DNA of 51,239 nt from Candidatus Avibacteroides excrementipullorum (lineage in GTDB: Bacteria > Bacteroidota > Bacteroidia > Bacteroidales > Bacteroidaceae). A model generated the notes under the pieces. It saw nothing but the letters and a program-made list of their open reading frames with translations, was not told where the DNA came from and made no database searches. Both the position numbers and the translations under genes were made by a program. Where the stretch lies: positions 1-51,239 of the forward strand of contig DVIH01000075.1 in assembly GCA_018711405.1 (NCBI GenBank), in the 5' to 3' direction. This document shows positions 8,694-16,438 of this stretch, piece after piece; positions within the stretch are counted from its first letter, which is position 1, and each line of letters starts with the position of its first letter.

Positions 8694-10346
8694 ATGATTC
8701 GGAATATTATTATATGTTTGATGTGTGTGCTGTCTCTTGCCAGATGCAAGATTGAAAACGACATACCTTATCCGGTGCTTGAAGGCAACATCAAGGCTTT
8801 CGAGGTTGAAGGCCAGTGCGATGCCGAGGGAAACTCCGGAGTGCAGTCCATAATAAGCAAGTCGGACAGAACGGTGAAGCTTTATGTAGACGACACAGTG
8901 GACCTGAGCAAGCTGCGCATAACAAAATTTGTTGTCAGCAACGATGCGGAGATTGTGATAGACACAGCTCTCTGCAACAATCCTCAGAAGTTCCCCTTCC
9001 ACGGTTTTGCTTCTCTTGAAGAGATGCCTGTGTCTACCGATACGCGTGTCGATTTCACTGCTGCAGTGAATGTGACTCTGCGCACATATCAGGATTATCA
9101 GTGGAATATAGAGGTGAAGCAGATTATCAAGCGCGATATAATGCTTGAAAACCAGATAGGCGATGCCGTGATAGACGAGGTGACACGCAATGTGGTGATT
9201 TATGTGGCTCCAGAGCAGCCGCTCAATGCCATCAAGGTCACTTCTTTCAAACTTGGCGGACAGCACGGTACTGTAGCTCCCGACCCTACAGCTGTTGAAA
9301 CTTTCGATTTTTCCGGCCCTGTAAAATTCCAGGTGGCCAATGCCTGGGAAGAAATCAGCCGTGAGTGGACAGTGTATGTGTATCATGCCGACGGAGAGTC
9401 TGCTGCTGCATCATCGGTGTTCCCCATGACTACAAAAGCCATGGTCAGCGGCAAGCTGCAGAGCGGCAAGCAGCCAGTGGTGGAATACAAGGGAGCTGAT
9501 GCTGCCGACTGGACCACTGTCCCGGAACAGGATATCACTGTGAGCGGAACATCGTACACTGCTGCTATCAGCAAGCTGTCGCCTGCTACAGTATACCAGT
9601 ATCGTGTCGTGGTAGACGGTGCCACAGTATCTGAAGGTACATTCAAGACCACAGAGGCAATTCCTCTCGCCGACGGCAGTTTCGACAACTGGCATCAGTC
9701 CGGCAAGCTCTGGAATCCGTGGGATATAAACGGAACATCATTCTGGGATACAGGCAACCGCGGAGCTACTACTATCAGCGAAAGCAATACGACACCTACT
9801 TCAGAGACTTGCAACGGAAGCGGACAGGCAGCTTCTCTTGAGTCGAAATATCTGCTCGTGAAGTTTGCTGCCGGAAGTATGTTTGCCGGAAGCTATCTCC
9901 GCACCGAGGGAACAAACGGCGTGCTGAGTTTCGGACGCCCGTTCGCAGCATTCCCTACAAAGCTGCGTGTCAACTATAAATATACACCGGCTGTCATAGA
10001 CAAGGTGGGCGAAACTGCTTTTGCCAATCTCAAAGGAAAGTCTGATTCCTGCTATATATATGTAGCGCTGACTGACTGGGACGAGCCACGTGAAATCAGG
10101 ACAAGCCAGTCAAACCGTCAGCTTTTCGACAAGAACGACCCGCACATCATTGCCTATGCCGAACTGATAAGGGGCGATGCAATGAGTTCCTACGAGCAGA
10201 AAGACCTTACTCTCGAGTACCGCAGCTTTGACCGCACTCCTAAATATATTGTAGTCGTTGCCACATCCAGCAAATACGGAGACTACTTTACCGGCGGTGT
10301 GGGCAGCAAACTGTTGCTTGACAATTTTGAACTGATTTACGAATAA
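8694..10346 (+). CDS. PCMD domain lipoprotein (operon gene 5)
   Basis: 550 aa. Lipoprotein signal with lipobox LARC, Cys18 (Arg at -1 is unusual), then KIEND. The N-terminal 210 residues are beta-rich and look like tandem Ig-type segments (NIKAFEVEGQCDAEG, NQIGDAVIDEVTRNVVIYV), not DUF4493. A fibronectin-like stretch follows (about 235-320). The C-terminal 230 residues are PCMD (LADGSFDNWHQSGKLW, SFGRPFAAFPTKLRVNYKY, SKYGDYFTGGVGSKLLLDN), closely similar to operon gene 3. It lies 19 nt after the barrel gene and 17 nt before operon gene 6. Function unknown; carbohydrate binding is suggested only by the domain name. Confidence 0.82.
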   Translation: MIRNIIICLMCVLSLARCKIENDIPYPVLEGNIKAFEVEGQCDAEGNSGVQSIISKSDRTVKLYVDDTVDLSKLRITKFVVSNDAEIVIDTALCNNPQKFPFHGFASLEEMPVSTDTRVDFTAAVNVTLRTYQDYQWNIEVKQIIKRDIMLENQIGDAVIDEVTRNVVIYVAPEQPLNAIKVTSFKLGGQHGTVAPDPTAVETFDFSGPVKFQVANAWEEISREWTVYVYHADGESAAASSVFPMTTKAMVSGKLQSGKQPVVEYKGADAADWTTVPEQDITVSGTSYTAAISKLSPATVYQYRVVVDGATVSEGTFKTTEAIPLADGSFDNWHQSGKLWNPWDINGTSFWDTGNRGATTISESNTTPTSETCNGSGQAASLESKYLLVKFAAGSMFAGSYLRTEGTNGVLSFGRPFAAFPTKLRVNYKYTPAVIDKVGETAFANLKGKSDSCYIYVALTDWDEPREIRTSQSNRQLFDKNDPHIIAYAELIRGDAMSSYEQKDLTLEYRSFDRTPKYIVVVATSSKYGDYFTGGVGSKLLLDNFELIYE

Positions 10347-10363
10347 GATAAACCATGCATTAT

Positions 10364-12085
10364 ATGAGAATATTGAACAGACTGTTTGTAGTATGTATGC
10401 TCCTTGTCATTTCGTTAGTCTCGTGCAAGGAGGAAACTCTTTTCCAGCCGGCAGAAGGCGAGGGAATGCTGGTGATAAACGGTGTGAGTGTGGATGTGTC
10501 TGTCTCTGACGGCAAGGCTGTGACACGCGCTGCAGGAACATTCGAGGCACCCGATGCTTCGGAGCTGACATACACTCTCCGCAATGAAGACAACGGCAAA
10601 CAGCTGGTGCAGAAAGGACTCCCCGAAAAACTAACATTGGATGTGGGACATTACTCTCTGGCTGCAGTATACGGCACAGAAGCTATAGGCGCTGAACCTT
10701 ATCTGGCTGGTGCCGTGGAGTTTGACATCAGAAAGGGAGAAACCACCGTGGTGGACAATCTTGATGTGACACTGAAATGTGCAATCATCCGTCCGGCCAT
10801 CTCGGAAGAGCTGCTTGCCCACTATCAGGAGGGATATAGGCTTACCGTTTCCGACGGGGTGACTGTGGCAGATGCCACCAATGGCGAAGATATCTTTGTG
10901 CCGGCAGGAAAGAACTATACACTCGACTTCAGCGGAGTGAACATGCTCGGAGAAAGCAGCAGTTTCTCGTTCCCTGTGAACAATGCTGCCGAGCGCACCA
11001 GATATGTCATCAACTGCAATCCGGACCTGCCCAGCTTCACCTTGCCTGCACAGGCGGAAAGCAATGCATGGAGCAGACGCATATATATCACCCCGATGAC
11101 TGCCGACAATATTCTTACCCTCAAGGAAACAATGACCGACAAGATACTCTCCAGTGTGAAGTACGAGGCTTCTGCCGATGGTTCTGTGTGGACAGAGGCT
11201 GTGCAGGAAGACGGCCGCTGGGTGATAAAGGACCTGCAGCCTTCCACTACTTATACCCTGCGTGCAAGATTCGGCGGAGTGACAAGCACTAATACCCAGC
11301 AGCTTGTGACAGAAGCGTCGGTGCAGCTGGAAAATGCAGGGATGGAAAACTGGACTTCCACCAAGCTGTATAGCGGAAACGGCACATGGAGCCGTGACCT
11401 GTATTGTGAATACTGCACTTCGTGGAGCACACGCAACGAGAGGACAAACCTCGGGGCAGAAGGTGCAAATTCCGGCGGTATATTCGGTACACTCAGAGGC
11501 AGCGGATATGGTGTGTGGTGGAGATGGTATTCGGGCACTATAGCAACCACAGACGCTGTGAGCGGAAACGCTGCCGAGATATCTACTCTGGCATTCTACA
11601 ACAAGCCAGTGTCTGGAATATGGGGTAGGGGGGACGTTTACAATTATACCCGTGACAACGGAACAGCCTATGCCGGATATCTGTTTACCGGCTCGTTCGA
11701 CAAGAACAGCGATACCTATACCCTTGGCATTCCACACGGAGCACGTCCGTCGAGCGTATCGTTCGACTACAAGTATGCTCCAATATATTCCGATCAGTGC
11801 ATTGCATACGCAAAGGTGTATGACGCGTCGCACAACGAAATCGCTTCGACAGAGGTCTTCAATTCTGCCGCGCAGGAATCATATACCACAAAGACACTGG
11901 TGCTGAACTACACTTCTCTCGATGTCAAGGCAGCCTATATAGCTGTATTCTTCCAGTCGGGAACCGACCTTGACATCTCTCACATGAACCATGTGCATGG
12001 CGGGTATAGTGCCAGTCCTTTTAATCAGGACCGCATTGTAGGCAGCGTACTGAAGGTTGACAACGTGACTCTCAATTATGAATGA
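10364..12085 (+). CDS. DUF4493 plus PCMD-like lipoprotein (operon gene 6)
   Basis: 573 aa from the ATG at 10364; an in-frame ATG at 10355 adds three residues. The later start was preferred because it puts the lipid Cys at position 21, as in genes 1, 2, 3 and 7. Lipobox LVSC is followed by KEE, which fits the K-(D/E)2 lipoprotein export signal known from Capnocytophaga, so surface exposure is likely. DUF4493 covers about 30-235 (GMLVINGVSVDVSV, LDVGHYSLAAVYGTE, VTLKCAIIRPAIS), then a fibronectin-like part and a divergent PCMD. The usual SKYGDYFTG motif is replaced by a longer insertion (QSGTDLDISHMNHVHGG), so ligand contacts may differ. 18 nt to the next gene. Confidence 0.83.
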   Translation: MRILNRLFVVCMLLVISLVSCKEETLFQPAEGEGMLVINGVSVDVSVSDGKAVTRAAGTFEAPDASELTYTLRNEDNGKQLVQKGLPEKLTLDVGHYSLAAVYGTEAIGAEPYLAGAVEFDIRKGETTVVDNLDVTLKCAIIRPAISEELLAHYQEGYRLTVSDGVTVADATNGEDIFVPAGKNYTLDFSGVNMLGESSSFSFPVNNAAERTRYVINCNPDLPSFTLPAQAESNAWSRRIYITPMTADNILTLKETMTDKILSSVKYEASADGSVWTEAVQEDGRWVIKDLQPSTTYTLRARFGGVTSTNTQQLVTEASVQLENAGMENWTSTKLYSGNGTWSRDLYCEYCTSWSTRNERTNLGAEGANSGGIFGTLRGSGYGVWWRWYSGTIATTDAVSGNAAEISTLAFYNKPVSGIWGRGDVYNYTRDNGTAYAGYLFTGSFDKNSDTYTLGIPHGARPSSVSFDYKYAPIYSDQCIAYAKVYDASHNEIASTEVFNSAAQESYTTKTLVLNYTSLDVKAAYIAVFFQSGTDLDISHMNHVHGGYSASPFNQDRIVGSVLKVDNVTLNYE

Positions 12086-12103
12086 CATTAAACAATATAA
12101 GGC

Positions 12104-12895
12104 ATGACACTGAAAAACAATATATTCTTTGCACTTCTTGCCGCGGCGTGTGCATTTACATCGTGCAACAACGAGAACGAGCCTGAAGCTGGATATGGCG
12201 AACTGCAGCTTACTCTCGACTCGGAAGAGGAAATCATATCAGTGCAGAGCAAGGCGCAGCCGTCGGAACAGCAGCTGGCATCATATCTGCTCACCGTCAC
12301 CCAGGGCGGAGAGGTTGTCATGAACCAGGAAAGATATTCCACCAAGGTGGTGAACGGAAAGATGGGTATGAAAGCCGGCGAGGGCTATGTGCTCACAGCC
12401 GAAAGCAGCACCGAAGCTGATGCCGAAACAGCCGAAGAAGGCTGGGGCAAGGCGCGTTTCTCGGGCTCTAGCGAACCGTTCGACATCGAATTGCGCAAGC
12501 TCACTAGCGTATCTGTGCTCTGCACCATGCAGAATGCCAAGGTGACAGTGAGCTACGACCGCAGCTTCTCGTCCACATTCACCGATTACAATGTGGAGGT
12601 GTATGAGACATCTGCTCCGGGCAGGACTCTTTCTTTCTCGCCCATGAGCAATATTCTCACCCCGTGCGCTTATTTCAATATTGATGCCGACCCGCAGCTG
12701 ACGTATGTCATAAAGGGACGTATCAACGGCGGTGAAAAGAAAACCCTCTATCAGGGAACAGTGGAGCTGGCCTCTGCCAAATGGTGCAAGCTGGTGTGCC
12801 GTGCCACACCGAGCGGAAAGGCTGAAATGACTGTGGTGATTGACAACACTGTGGAAGACAAGGACGAAAACATAGACATCAATCCTTACAACTGA
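12104..12895 (+). CDS. DUF4493 domain lipoprotein (operon gene 7)
   Basis: 263 aa. Lipobox FTSC, Cys21, followed by NNENEPE. A single DUF4493 domain fills the mature protein: GYGELQLTLDSEEE, QLASYLLTVTQGGE, LRKLTSVSVLCTMQNAKVTVSYDRSF and a terminal MTVVIDNTVEDKDENIDINPYN-like acidic tail (read in two parts). No enzymatic motif was seen. It is the last gene of the operon and is followed by a strong intrinsic terminator 26 nt later. With operon gene 1 it gives the cluster single-domain DUF4493 proteins at both ends and DUF4493-PCMD fusions inside. Confidence 0.84.
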   Translation: MTLKNNIFFALLAAACAFTSCNNENEPEAGYGELQLTLDSEEEIISVQSKAQPSEQQLASYLLTVTQGGEVVMNQERYSTKVVNGKMGMKAGEGYVLTAESSTEADAETAEEGWGKARFSGSSEPFDIELRKLTSVSVLCTMQNAKVTVSYDRSFSSTFTDYNVEVYETSAPGRTLSFSPMSNILTPCAYFNIDADPQLTYVIKGRINGGEKKTLYQGTVELASAKWCKLVCRATPSGKAEMTVVIDNTVEDKDENIDINPYN

Positions 12896-12921
12896 TTTTT
12901 GACGTCATCAGAAATATACTG

Positions 12922-12958
12922 AGACCGGGTTCGGGTATTGCCGAGTCCGGTCTTTTTT
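12922..12958 (+). terminator. Intrinsic terminator of the DUF4493/PCMD operon
   Basis: AGACCGG (12922-12928) pairs with CCGGTCT (12947-12953). The stem continues inward for six more pairs around a GTATTG loop and is followed by six T residues. Confidence 0.9.
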
Positions 12959-12988
12959 GTTGTATATGCCTATGCTGTCTTTTGTCTT

Positions 12989-13084
12989 CTTCATTCCTGC
13001 AGCCGGTCTGTACAGACTGGCAGGGCGGATGTAAGGACGCGCAGGGCGTCTGTAAGTTCCGGCTGCGCGGATGAAGACTGCGAG
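12989..13084. repeat. Family B quasi-palindromic repeat, copy B2
   Basis: Second copy of the 96-nt block seen at 3636-3731. It has CTTCATTC at one end and GGATGAAGACTG at the other, with three imperfect TCTGTA/GATGTA subunits spaced about 30 and 22 nt apart. It starts 30 nt after the operon terminator, so the two copies bracket the whole DUF4493 operon. The rest of 12896-13182 has no gene. Confidence 0.75.
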
Positions 13085-13170
13085 GGGCATGATGAGGCTC
13101 TGCATGCCAGTGTCTGTAAAAAACACCGCACAATTTGTCCCAGTGCGGGCAGGCGGCTCTGTTTTTTCAT

Positions 13171-13178
13171 TACCTTTG
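13171..13178 (+). promoter_or_regulatory. -7 box immediately upstream of the AlbA_2 gene
   Basis: TACCTTTG matches TAnnTTTG but ends only 4 nt before the ATG at 13183. If used, the transcript would be leaderless or nearly so. No good -33 element is present. Confidence 0.4.
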
Positions 13179-13182
13179 CCGC

Positions 13183-13851
13183 ATGAAAACAGCTGACGAT
13201 ACATCCAGACTGCTGGGCATGATAGAGCAGGGCGAGCACGACATGCAGGATTTCAAGTTCGAGATTTCCGATGCCTGCAAGATTGCCCGCTCCATATCTG
13301 CATTTGCCAACACCCGCGGCGGATGCCTGCTCATAGGCGTGAAAGACAACGGCAAGGTAGCCGGAGTGAGGTCCGACGAGGAGATATACATGATAGAGGC
13401 AGCCGCACAGGTCTATTGCACTCCGTCGCCGTCGCTTACAATGGAGACCGTGACGGCATGCGGGCGCAAGGTGGTGATAGCCACAATAGAGAAGAGCGAC
13501 AATGTGCCGGTCTATGCCATAAGCGAAGACAAGAAGAGGCTGGCCTACGTGCGCATTGCCGACGAGAACATCCTTGCATCGGTGGTGCGTCTGGCAGTGT
13601 GGAGACAGGAGAGGAGCAGCGTGGGAGCCACAGTGCATTTCAGCGGAGCGGAAAAGAAGATGCTCGACATGCTTGGCACGGGAGAACCCCTTTCGCTCAA
13701 CGCCTGTGTGAGGGCTGCAGGAGTGTCGCGCAGCGCTGGAGCAAACATACTGGCACGGTTCATCCGTTTCGGACTCGCCGAAGAGGTGCTCGAAGGGCAC
13801 AAGTTCTTCTACCGCTGCAGGCCGGTCCTGCCCGACGGTGCCGTGGACTGA
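13183..13851 (+). CDS. AlbA_2 (Schlafen-type) ATP-binding domain protein with C-terminal winged helix
   Basis: 222 aa, cytoplasmic. The N-terminal 120 residues match the AlbA_2 domain of putative DNA-binding/ATP-binding regulators: GEHDMQDFKFEISD, ARSISAFANTRGGCLLIGVKDNG, GVRSDEEIYMIEAAA. The C-terminal 70 residues (FSGAEKKMLDMLGTG, NACVRAAGVSRSAGANIL) look like a winged helix-turn-helix. Such proteins are common single-copy regulators in Bacteroidales; targets are unknown. The start at 13183 is preferred over 13135, which would lie upstream of the -7 box and adds residues not expected for the family. Monocistronic, just downstream of repeat B2. Confidence 0.8.
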   Translation: MKTADDTSRLLGMIEQGEHDMQDFKFEISDACKIARSISAFANTRGGCLLIGVKDNGKVAGVRSDEEIYMIEAAAQVYCTPSPSLTMETVTACGRKVVIATIEKSDNVPVYAISEDKKRLAYVRIADENILASVVRLAVWRQERSSVGATVHFSGAEKKMLDMLGTGEPLSLNACVRAAGVSRSAGANILARFIRFGLAEEVLEGHKFFYRCRPVLPDGAVD

Positions 13852-13927
13852 AGCTGTTGCGCCAGTCCGCTTTTCTGTATTTCGCAAGGTACAATTAGTG
13901 AAATATTTCTTAAATAGGCGGCAATCG

Positions 13928-13960
13928 TTGCAGGAATGTGAAAGATTATAGGTATATTTG
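13928..13960 (+). promoter_or_regulatory. Promoter of mdh
   Basis: TATATTTG (13953-13960) matches the -7 consensus; TTG at 13928-13930, 22 nt upstream, is a plausible -33. The leader is about 40 nt. Confidence 0.6.
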
Positions 13961-14005
13961 CTATCGAAAAAATAAAGAATATTCAACCATTTAACAAATA
14001 CAATT

Positions 14006-15007
14006 ATGAACTATTTGACAGACAAAAAACTCACGATCGTGGGTGCAGCCGGCATGATCGGCTCCAACATGGCCCAGACAGCCTTGATGATGAGACTTAC
14101 ACCTAACATCTGCCTGTACGACCCGTTCGCTCCGGCATTGGAAGGCGTGGCTGAAGAAATGTTCCACTGCTCTTTCGAGGGTGCAAACATAACTTTCACC
14201 AGCAACATGGAAGAAGCCCTCACAGGAGCTGAATACATAGTATCGTCGGGCGGTGCGGCACGTAAGGCAGGCATGACCCGCGAAGACCTGCTCAAAGGCA
14301 ATGCACAGATAGCAGAGCAGCTGGGTAAAGACATACGCAAATACTGCCCGAACGTGAAACACGTGGTAATCATATTCAACCCCGCCGACATCACAGGCCT
14401 TATCACTTTGCTCTATTCAGGACTGAAACCGTCACAGGTTACAACCCTCGCAGCTCTCGACAGCACAAGATTGCAGTCGGAACTGGCTAAACATTTCCAC
14501 GTGGCACAATCGGAAGTAAAGAACACACGTACTTACGGCGGACACGGAGAGCAGATGGCAGTATTCGCATCCACAGCCACAGTGGCAGGCACACCGCTCA
14601 CAGACCTCATCGGAACAGACAAACTCACAAATGAGGACTGGGACGCTCTGAAACAAAGAGTAATACAGGGTGGAAAGCACATCATAGACTTGAGAGGACG
14701 TTCTTCATTCCAAAGCCCCGCATACGTTTCCATAGAAATGATTGCGGCAGCCATGGGCGGACCGGCATTCCGCTGGCCGGCAGGAGTGTATGTCAACACT
14801 AAGGAATTCAACCACATCATGATGGCTTCAGAAGTGAACATCACTACAGAAGGCGCACACTATAAAGTCGTAGAAGGCACGCCGGCAGAACATGCAGAAC
14901 TCGTGAAGAGCTACCAGCACCTCTGCACCCTCAGAGACGAGGTTATAGCAATGGGCGTACTCCCTGCCATCGACAAATGGAAAGAACTGAATCCCAACAT
15001 TGACTAA
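14006..15007 (+). CDS. mdh: Malate dehydrogenase
   Basis: 333 aa, cytoplasmic; NAD-dependent interconversion of malate and oxaloacetate, feeding the reductive branch to succinate used by Bacteroidales. Landmarks: nucleotide-binding GAAGMIGS (13-20) with Asp39 ending the next strand (NAD preference), substrate-binding region AARKAGMTRED with Arg86 and Arg92, Asn125 in NPAD, Asp152 and Arg155 in LDSTR, and catalytic His180 in YGGHGEQ. It belongs to the lactate/malate dehydrogenase superfamily and is complete. It has its own promoter and a strong terminator, so it is transcribed alone. Assignment to malate rather than lactate rests on the Arg at position 86 and overall similarity. Confidence 0.9.
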   Translation: MNYLTDKKLTIVGAAGMIGSNMAQTALMMRLTPNICLYDPFAPALEGVAEEMFHCSFEGANITFTSNMEEALTGAEYIVSSGGAARKAGMTREDLLKGNAQIAEQLGKDIRKYCPNVKHVVIIFNPADITGLITLLYSGLKPSQVTTLAALDSTRLQSELAKHFHVAQSEVKNTRTYGGHGEQMAVFASTATVAGTPLTDLIGTDKLTNEDWDALKQRVIQGGKHIIDLRGRSSFQSPAYVSIEMIAAAMGGPAFRWPAGVYVNTKEFNHIMMASEVNITTEGAHYKVVEGTPAEHAELVKSYQHLCTLRDEVIAMGVLPAIDKWKELNPNID

Positions 15008-15027
15008 TCCAATCAAATACACACATA

Positions 15028-15063
15028 AAAGCATAGCAGACGTATCTGCTATGCTTTCTTTTA
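15028..15063 (+). terminator. Intrinsic terminator of mdh
   Basis: AAAGCATAGCAGA (15028-15040) and TCTGCTATGCTTT (15045-15057) form a perfect 13-bp stem with a CGTA loop, followed by a T-rich stretch. Confidence 0.87.
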
Positions 15064-15079
15064 TTATACCGGCTCAACG

Positions 15080-15673
15080 ATGAAAAAAGTATTCATGTAT
15101 TTCGGCCACATGGCCATGTGCGAAAACAAGGAACAGGCCATCGAATTCATCAACTCGCTGCCCGGCATCACGTGCAACGACCACACGGCCAGGCTGCTTG
15201 ACGACCTGTTTCTCGGCAAGAAAGACTTTCATGGCGCCGAGATAAAGTCGCTCGCCACAACCGGATGCGGCAACAGCAGGATAAAGATATTTGATGCACT
15301 GGCCGACACCATCGAAGAACATCAGAAAAAATATCTGGAAAAAGAAAGCCGGAAACACAGAAAGATAGAATCGGAAAGAAGCGCGATGATGAGGGCTAAA
15401 TCCGAAAAACTGCGGAAAAAGATAACCGGACTGCGAGAGAACAGGCACGGACTGTACCTCGTGGAAACCACCATCTGGCAATATACCGCCGACCCGGATA
15501 CGGGAACATTCCCCGAATGTGCCACCGAAACACAATTTACCGCCACCGTACAGGCTGCAAGCATGGCCGATGCATACGTTGCCGCCATAGAAGAAGCCCT
15601 GAAAGAATATGACATTGTGGAATGCGTACCCATCACCGACAAGCGTTTCAGATGCGAATATGTCGGCGTCTGA
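15080..15673 (+). CDS. Hypothetical protein with central coiled coil
   Basis: 197 aa, not recognised. No signal peptide or membrane segment. Residues 1-80 form a small globular-looking part (MKKVFMYFGHMAMCENKEQ) with a Cys/Gly motif TTGCGNS near 62-68. Residues about 80-118 are very rich in Lys, Arg and Glu (KKYLEKESRKHRKIESERS) and should form a helical coiled coil. The last 75 residues look alpha/beta (GLYLVETTIWQYT, TVQAASMADAYVAAIEEAL). It follows the mdh terminator with no clear promoter box and is followed by repeat A2. The coding bias looks genuine. Function unknown. Confidence 0.65.
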   Translation: MKKVFMYFGHMAMCENKEQAIEFINSLPGITCNDHTARLLDDLFLGKKDFHGAEIKSLATTGCGNSRIKIFDALADTIEEHQKKYLEKESRKHRKIESERSAMMRAKSEKLRKKITGLRENRHGLYLVETTIWQYTADPDTGTFPECATETQFTATVQAASMADAYVAAIEEALKEYDIVECVPITDKRFRCEYVGV

Positions 15674-15730
15674 GTCTGCTTGCGTAAGCCGCAAATAATC
15701 AATACATTATCAACACACAAAACATACCCG

Positions 15731-15820
15731 AAAAAGATCGGCTCGATCCCGGGCGAAGATGGCGCACATACCGGGCGAAGATGTAGGACATCTTCGGCAA
15801 AGATGGCGCACATCCCGACC
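15731..15820 (+). repeat. Family A mosaic palindromic element, copy A2
   Basis: 90-nt block between convergent genes. It starts AAAAAGATCGGCTCG (S module), then a G module GAAGATGGCGCACAT, a short hairpin GAAGATGT-agg-ACATCTTC, and a final G module ending CATCCCGACC. The distal S' arm is missing (the sequence diverges after CCCGACC), so the S stem that would precede the minus-strand T5 cannot form in this copy. Confidence 0.83.
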
Positions 15821-15846
15821 CGACTACTCAGGCAGGCACACGGAAG

Positions 15847-16410
15847 TCATATCACATCGGGCGAGACGTAGCCGTTCATGACGGCATAGATGGTAAGTCC
15901 CGACACCGATTTTATGCCGAGCTTCTCCACTATGTTTTTCCTGTGCGATATGACAGTGGTGAGACTGATGCCGAGACGGTCGGCAATCTCCTTGTTCATA
16001 AATCCTTTGGCTATCAAGACGAGTACTTCTATTTCTCGCGGCGACAAGTCTTCCTCTGAAGCAGCCTGTTTCTCCCTTATACTGCGGTTCTTGAATATGA
16101 GTTTCAGCTTTTTCTTTATCTTATCCTCGCTGTCATAAAGGTCGAGCAGGCGCGAAGACGAGAAAAACGCATGTTTCACCCGCCCGTAGGTCAGCACCAC
16201 TGTCTTGTCTTTCTGCTGGATGAAAAACTTGTTGTAGAGCACATAGGCCTGCGATGTCACGAAATAGAGGTCGTAGGCATAGGGGGTGTCATCTGCCAGC
16301 GCGCCGAAGTCGGGAAACATCCTCACGGTGACATCTCCGGCCACCTCGCCTATCATCGACTGCAAGCCCCTGCATGCCGCCGTGTTCGGGTCTATTATGG
16401 CTATGTCCAT
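15847..16410 (-). CDS. LuxR-type HTH regulator with degenerate receiver-like domain
   Basis: 187 aa from the ATG at 16410; an earlier in-frame ATG at 16449 would overlap the upstream gene and adds residues outside the domain. The first 110 residues have a receiver-like beginning (MDIAIIDPNTAACRGLQSMI), but the strand that should carry the phospho-acceptor Asp reads YDLYFVTSQ, so phosphorylation is unlikely. The last 65 residues are a clear LuxR/GerE helix-turn-helix (LSPREIEVLVLIAKG, NKEIADRLGISLTTVISHR). It lies 28 nt downstream of a membrane coiled-coil gene on the same strand and may respond to it. Targets unknown. Confidence 0.85.
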   Translation of the reverse strand: MDIAIIDPNTAACRGLQSMIGEVAGDVTVRMFPDFGALADDTPYAYDLYFVTSQAYVLYNKFFIQQKDKTVVLTYGRVKHAFFSSSRLLDLYDSEDKIKKKLKLIFKNRSIREKQAASEEDLSPREIEVLVLIAKGFMNKEIADRLGISLTTVISHRKNIVEKLGIKSVSGLTIYAVMNGYVSPDVI

Positions 16411-16438
16411 GCTCTTTGCTATTCCGCCGTGCGGCGCG

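Noticed and set aside
10631-11833. 400-codon open frame antisense to operon gene 6
   Set aside because: Cys/His/Ser-rich shadow of a DUF4493-PCMD gene with no family features.
3636-13084. DUF4493 operon as a transposon with family B copies as terminal inverted repeats
   Set aside because: No transposase or integrase in the interval and no target-site duplication was recognised; kept only as a flanking-repeat observation.
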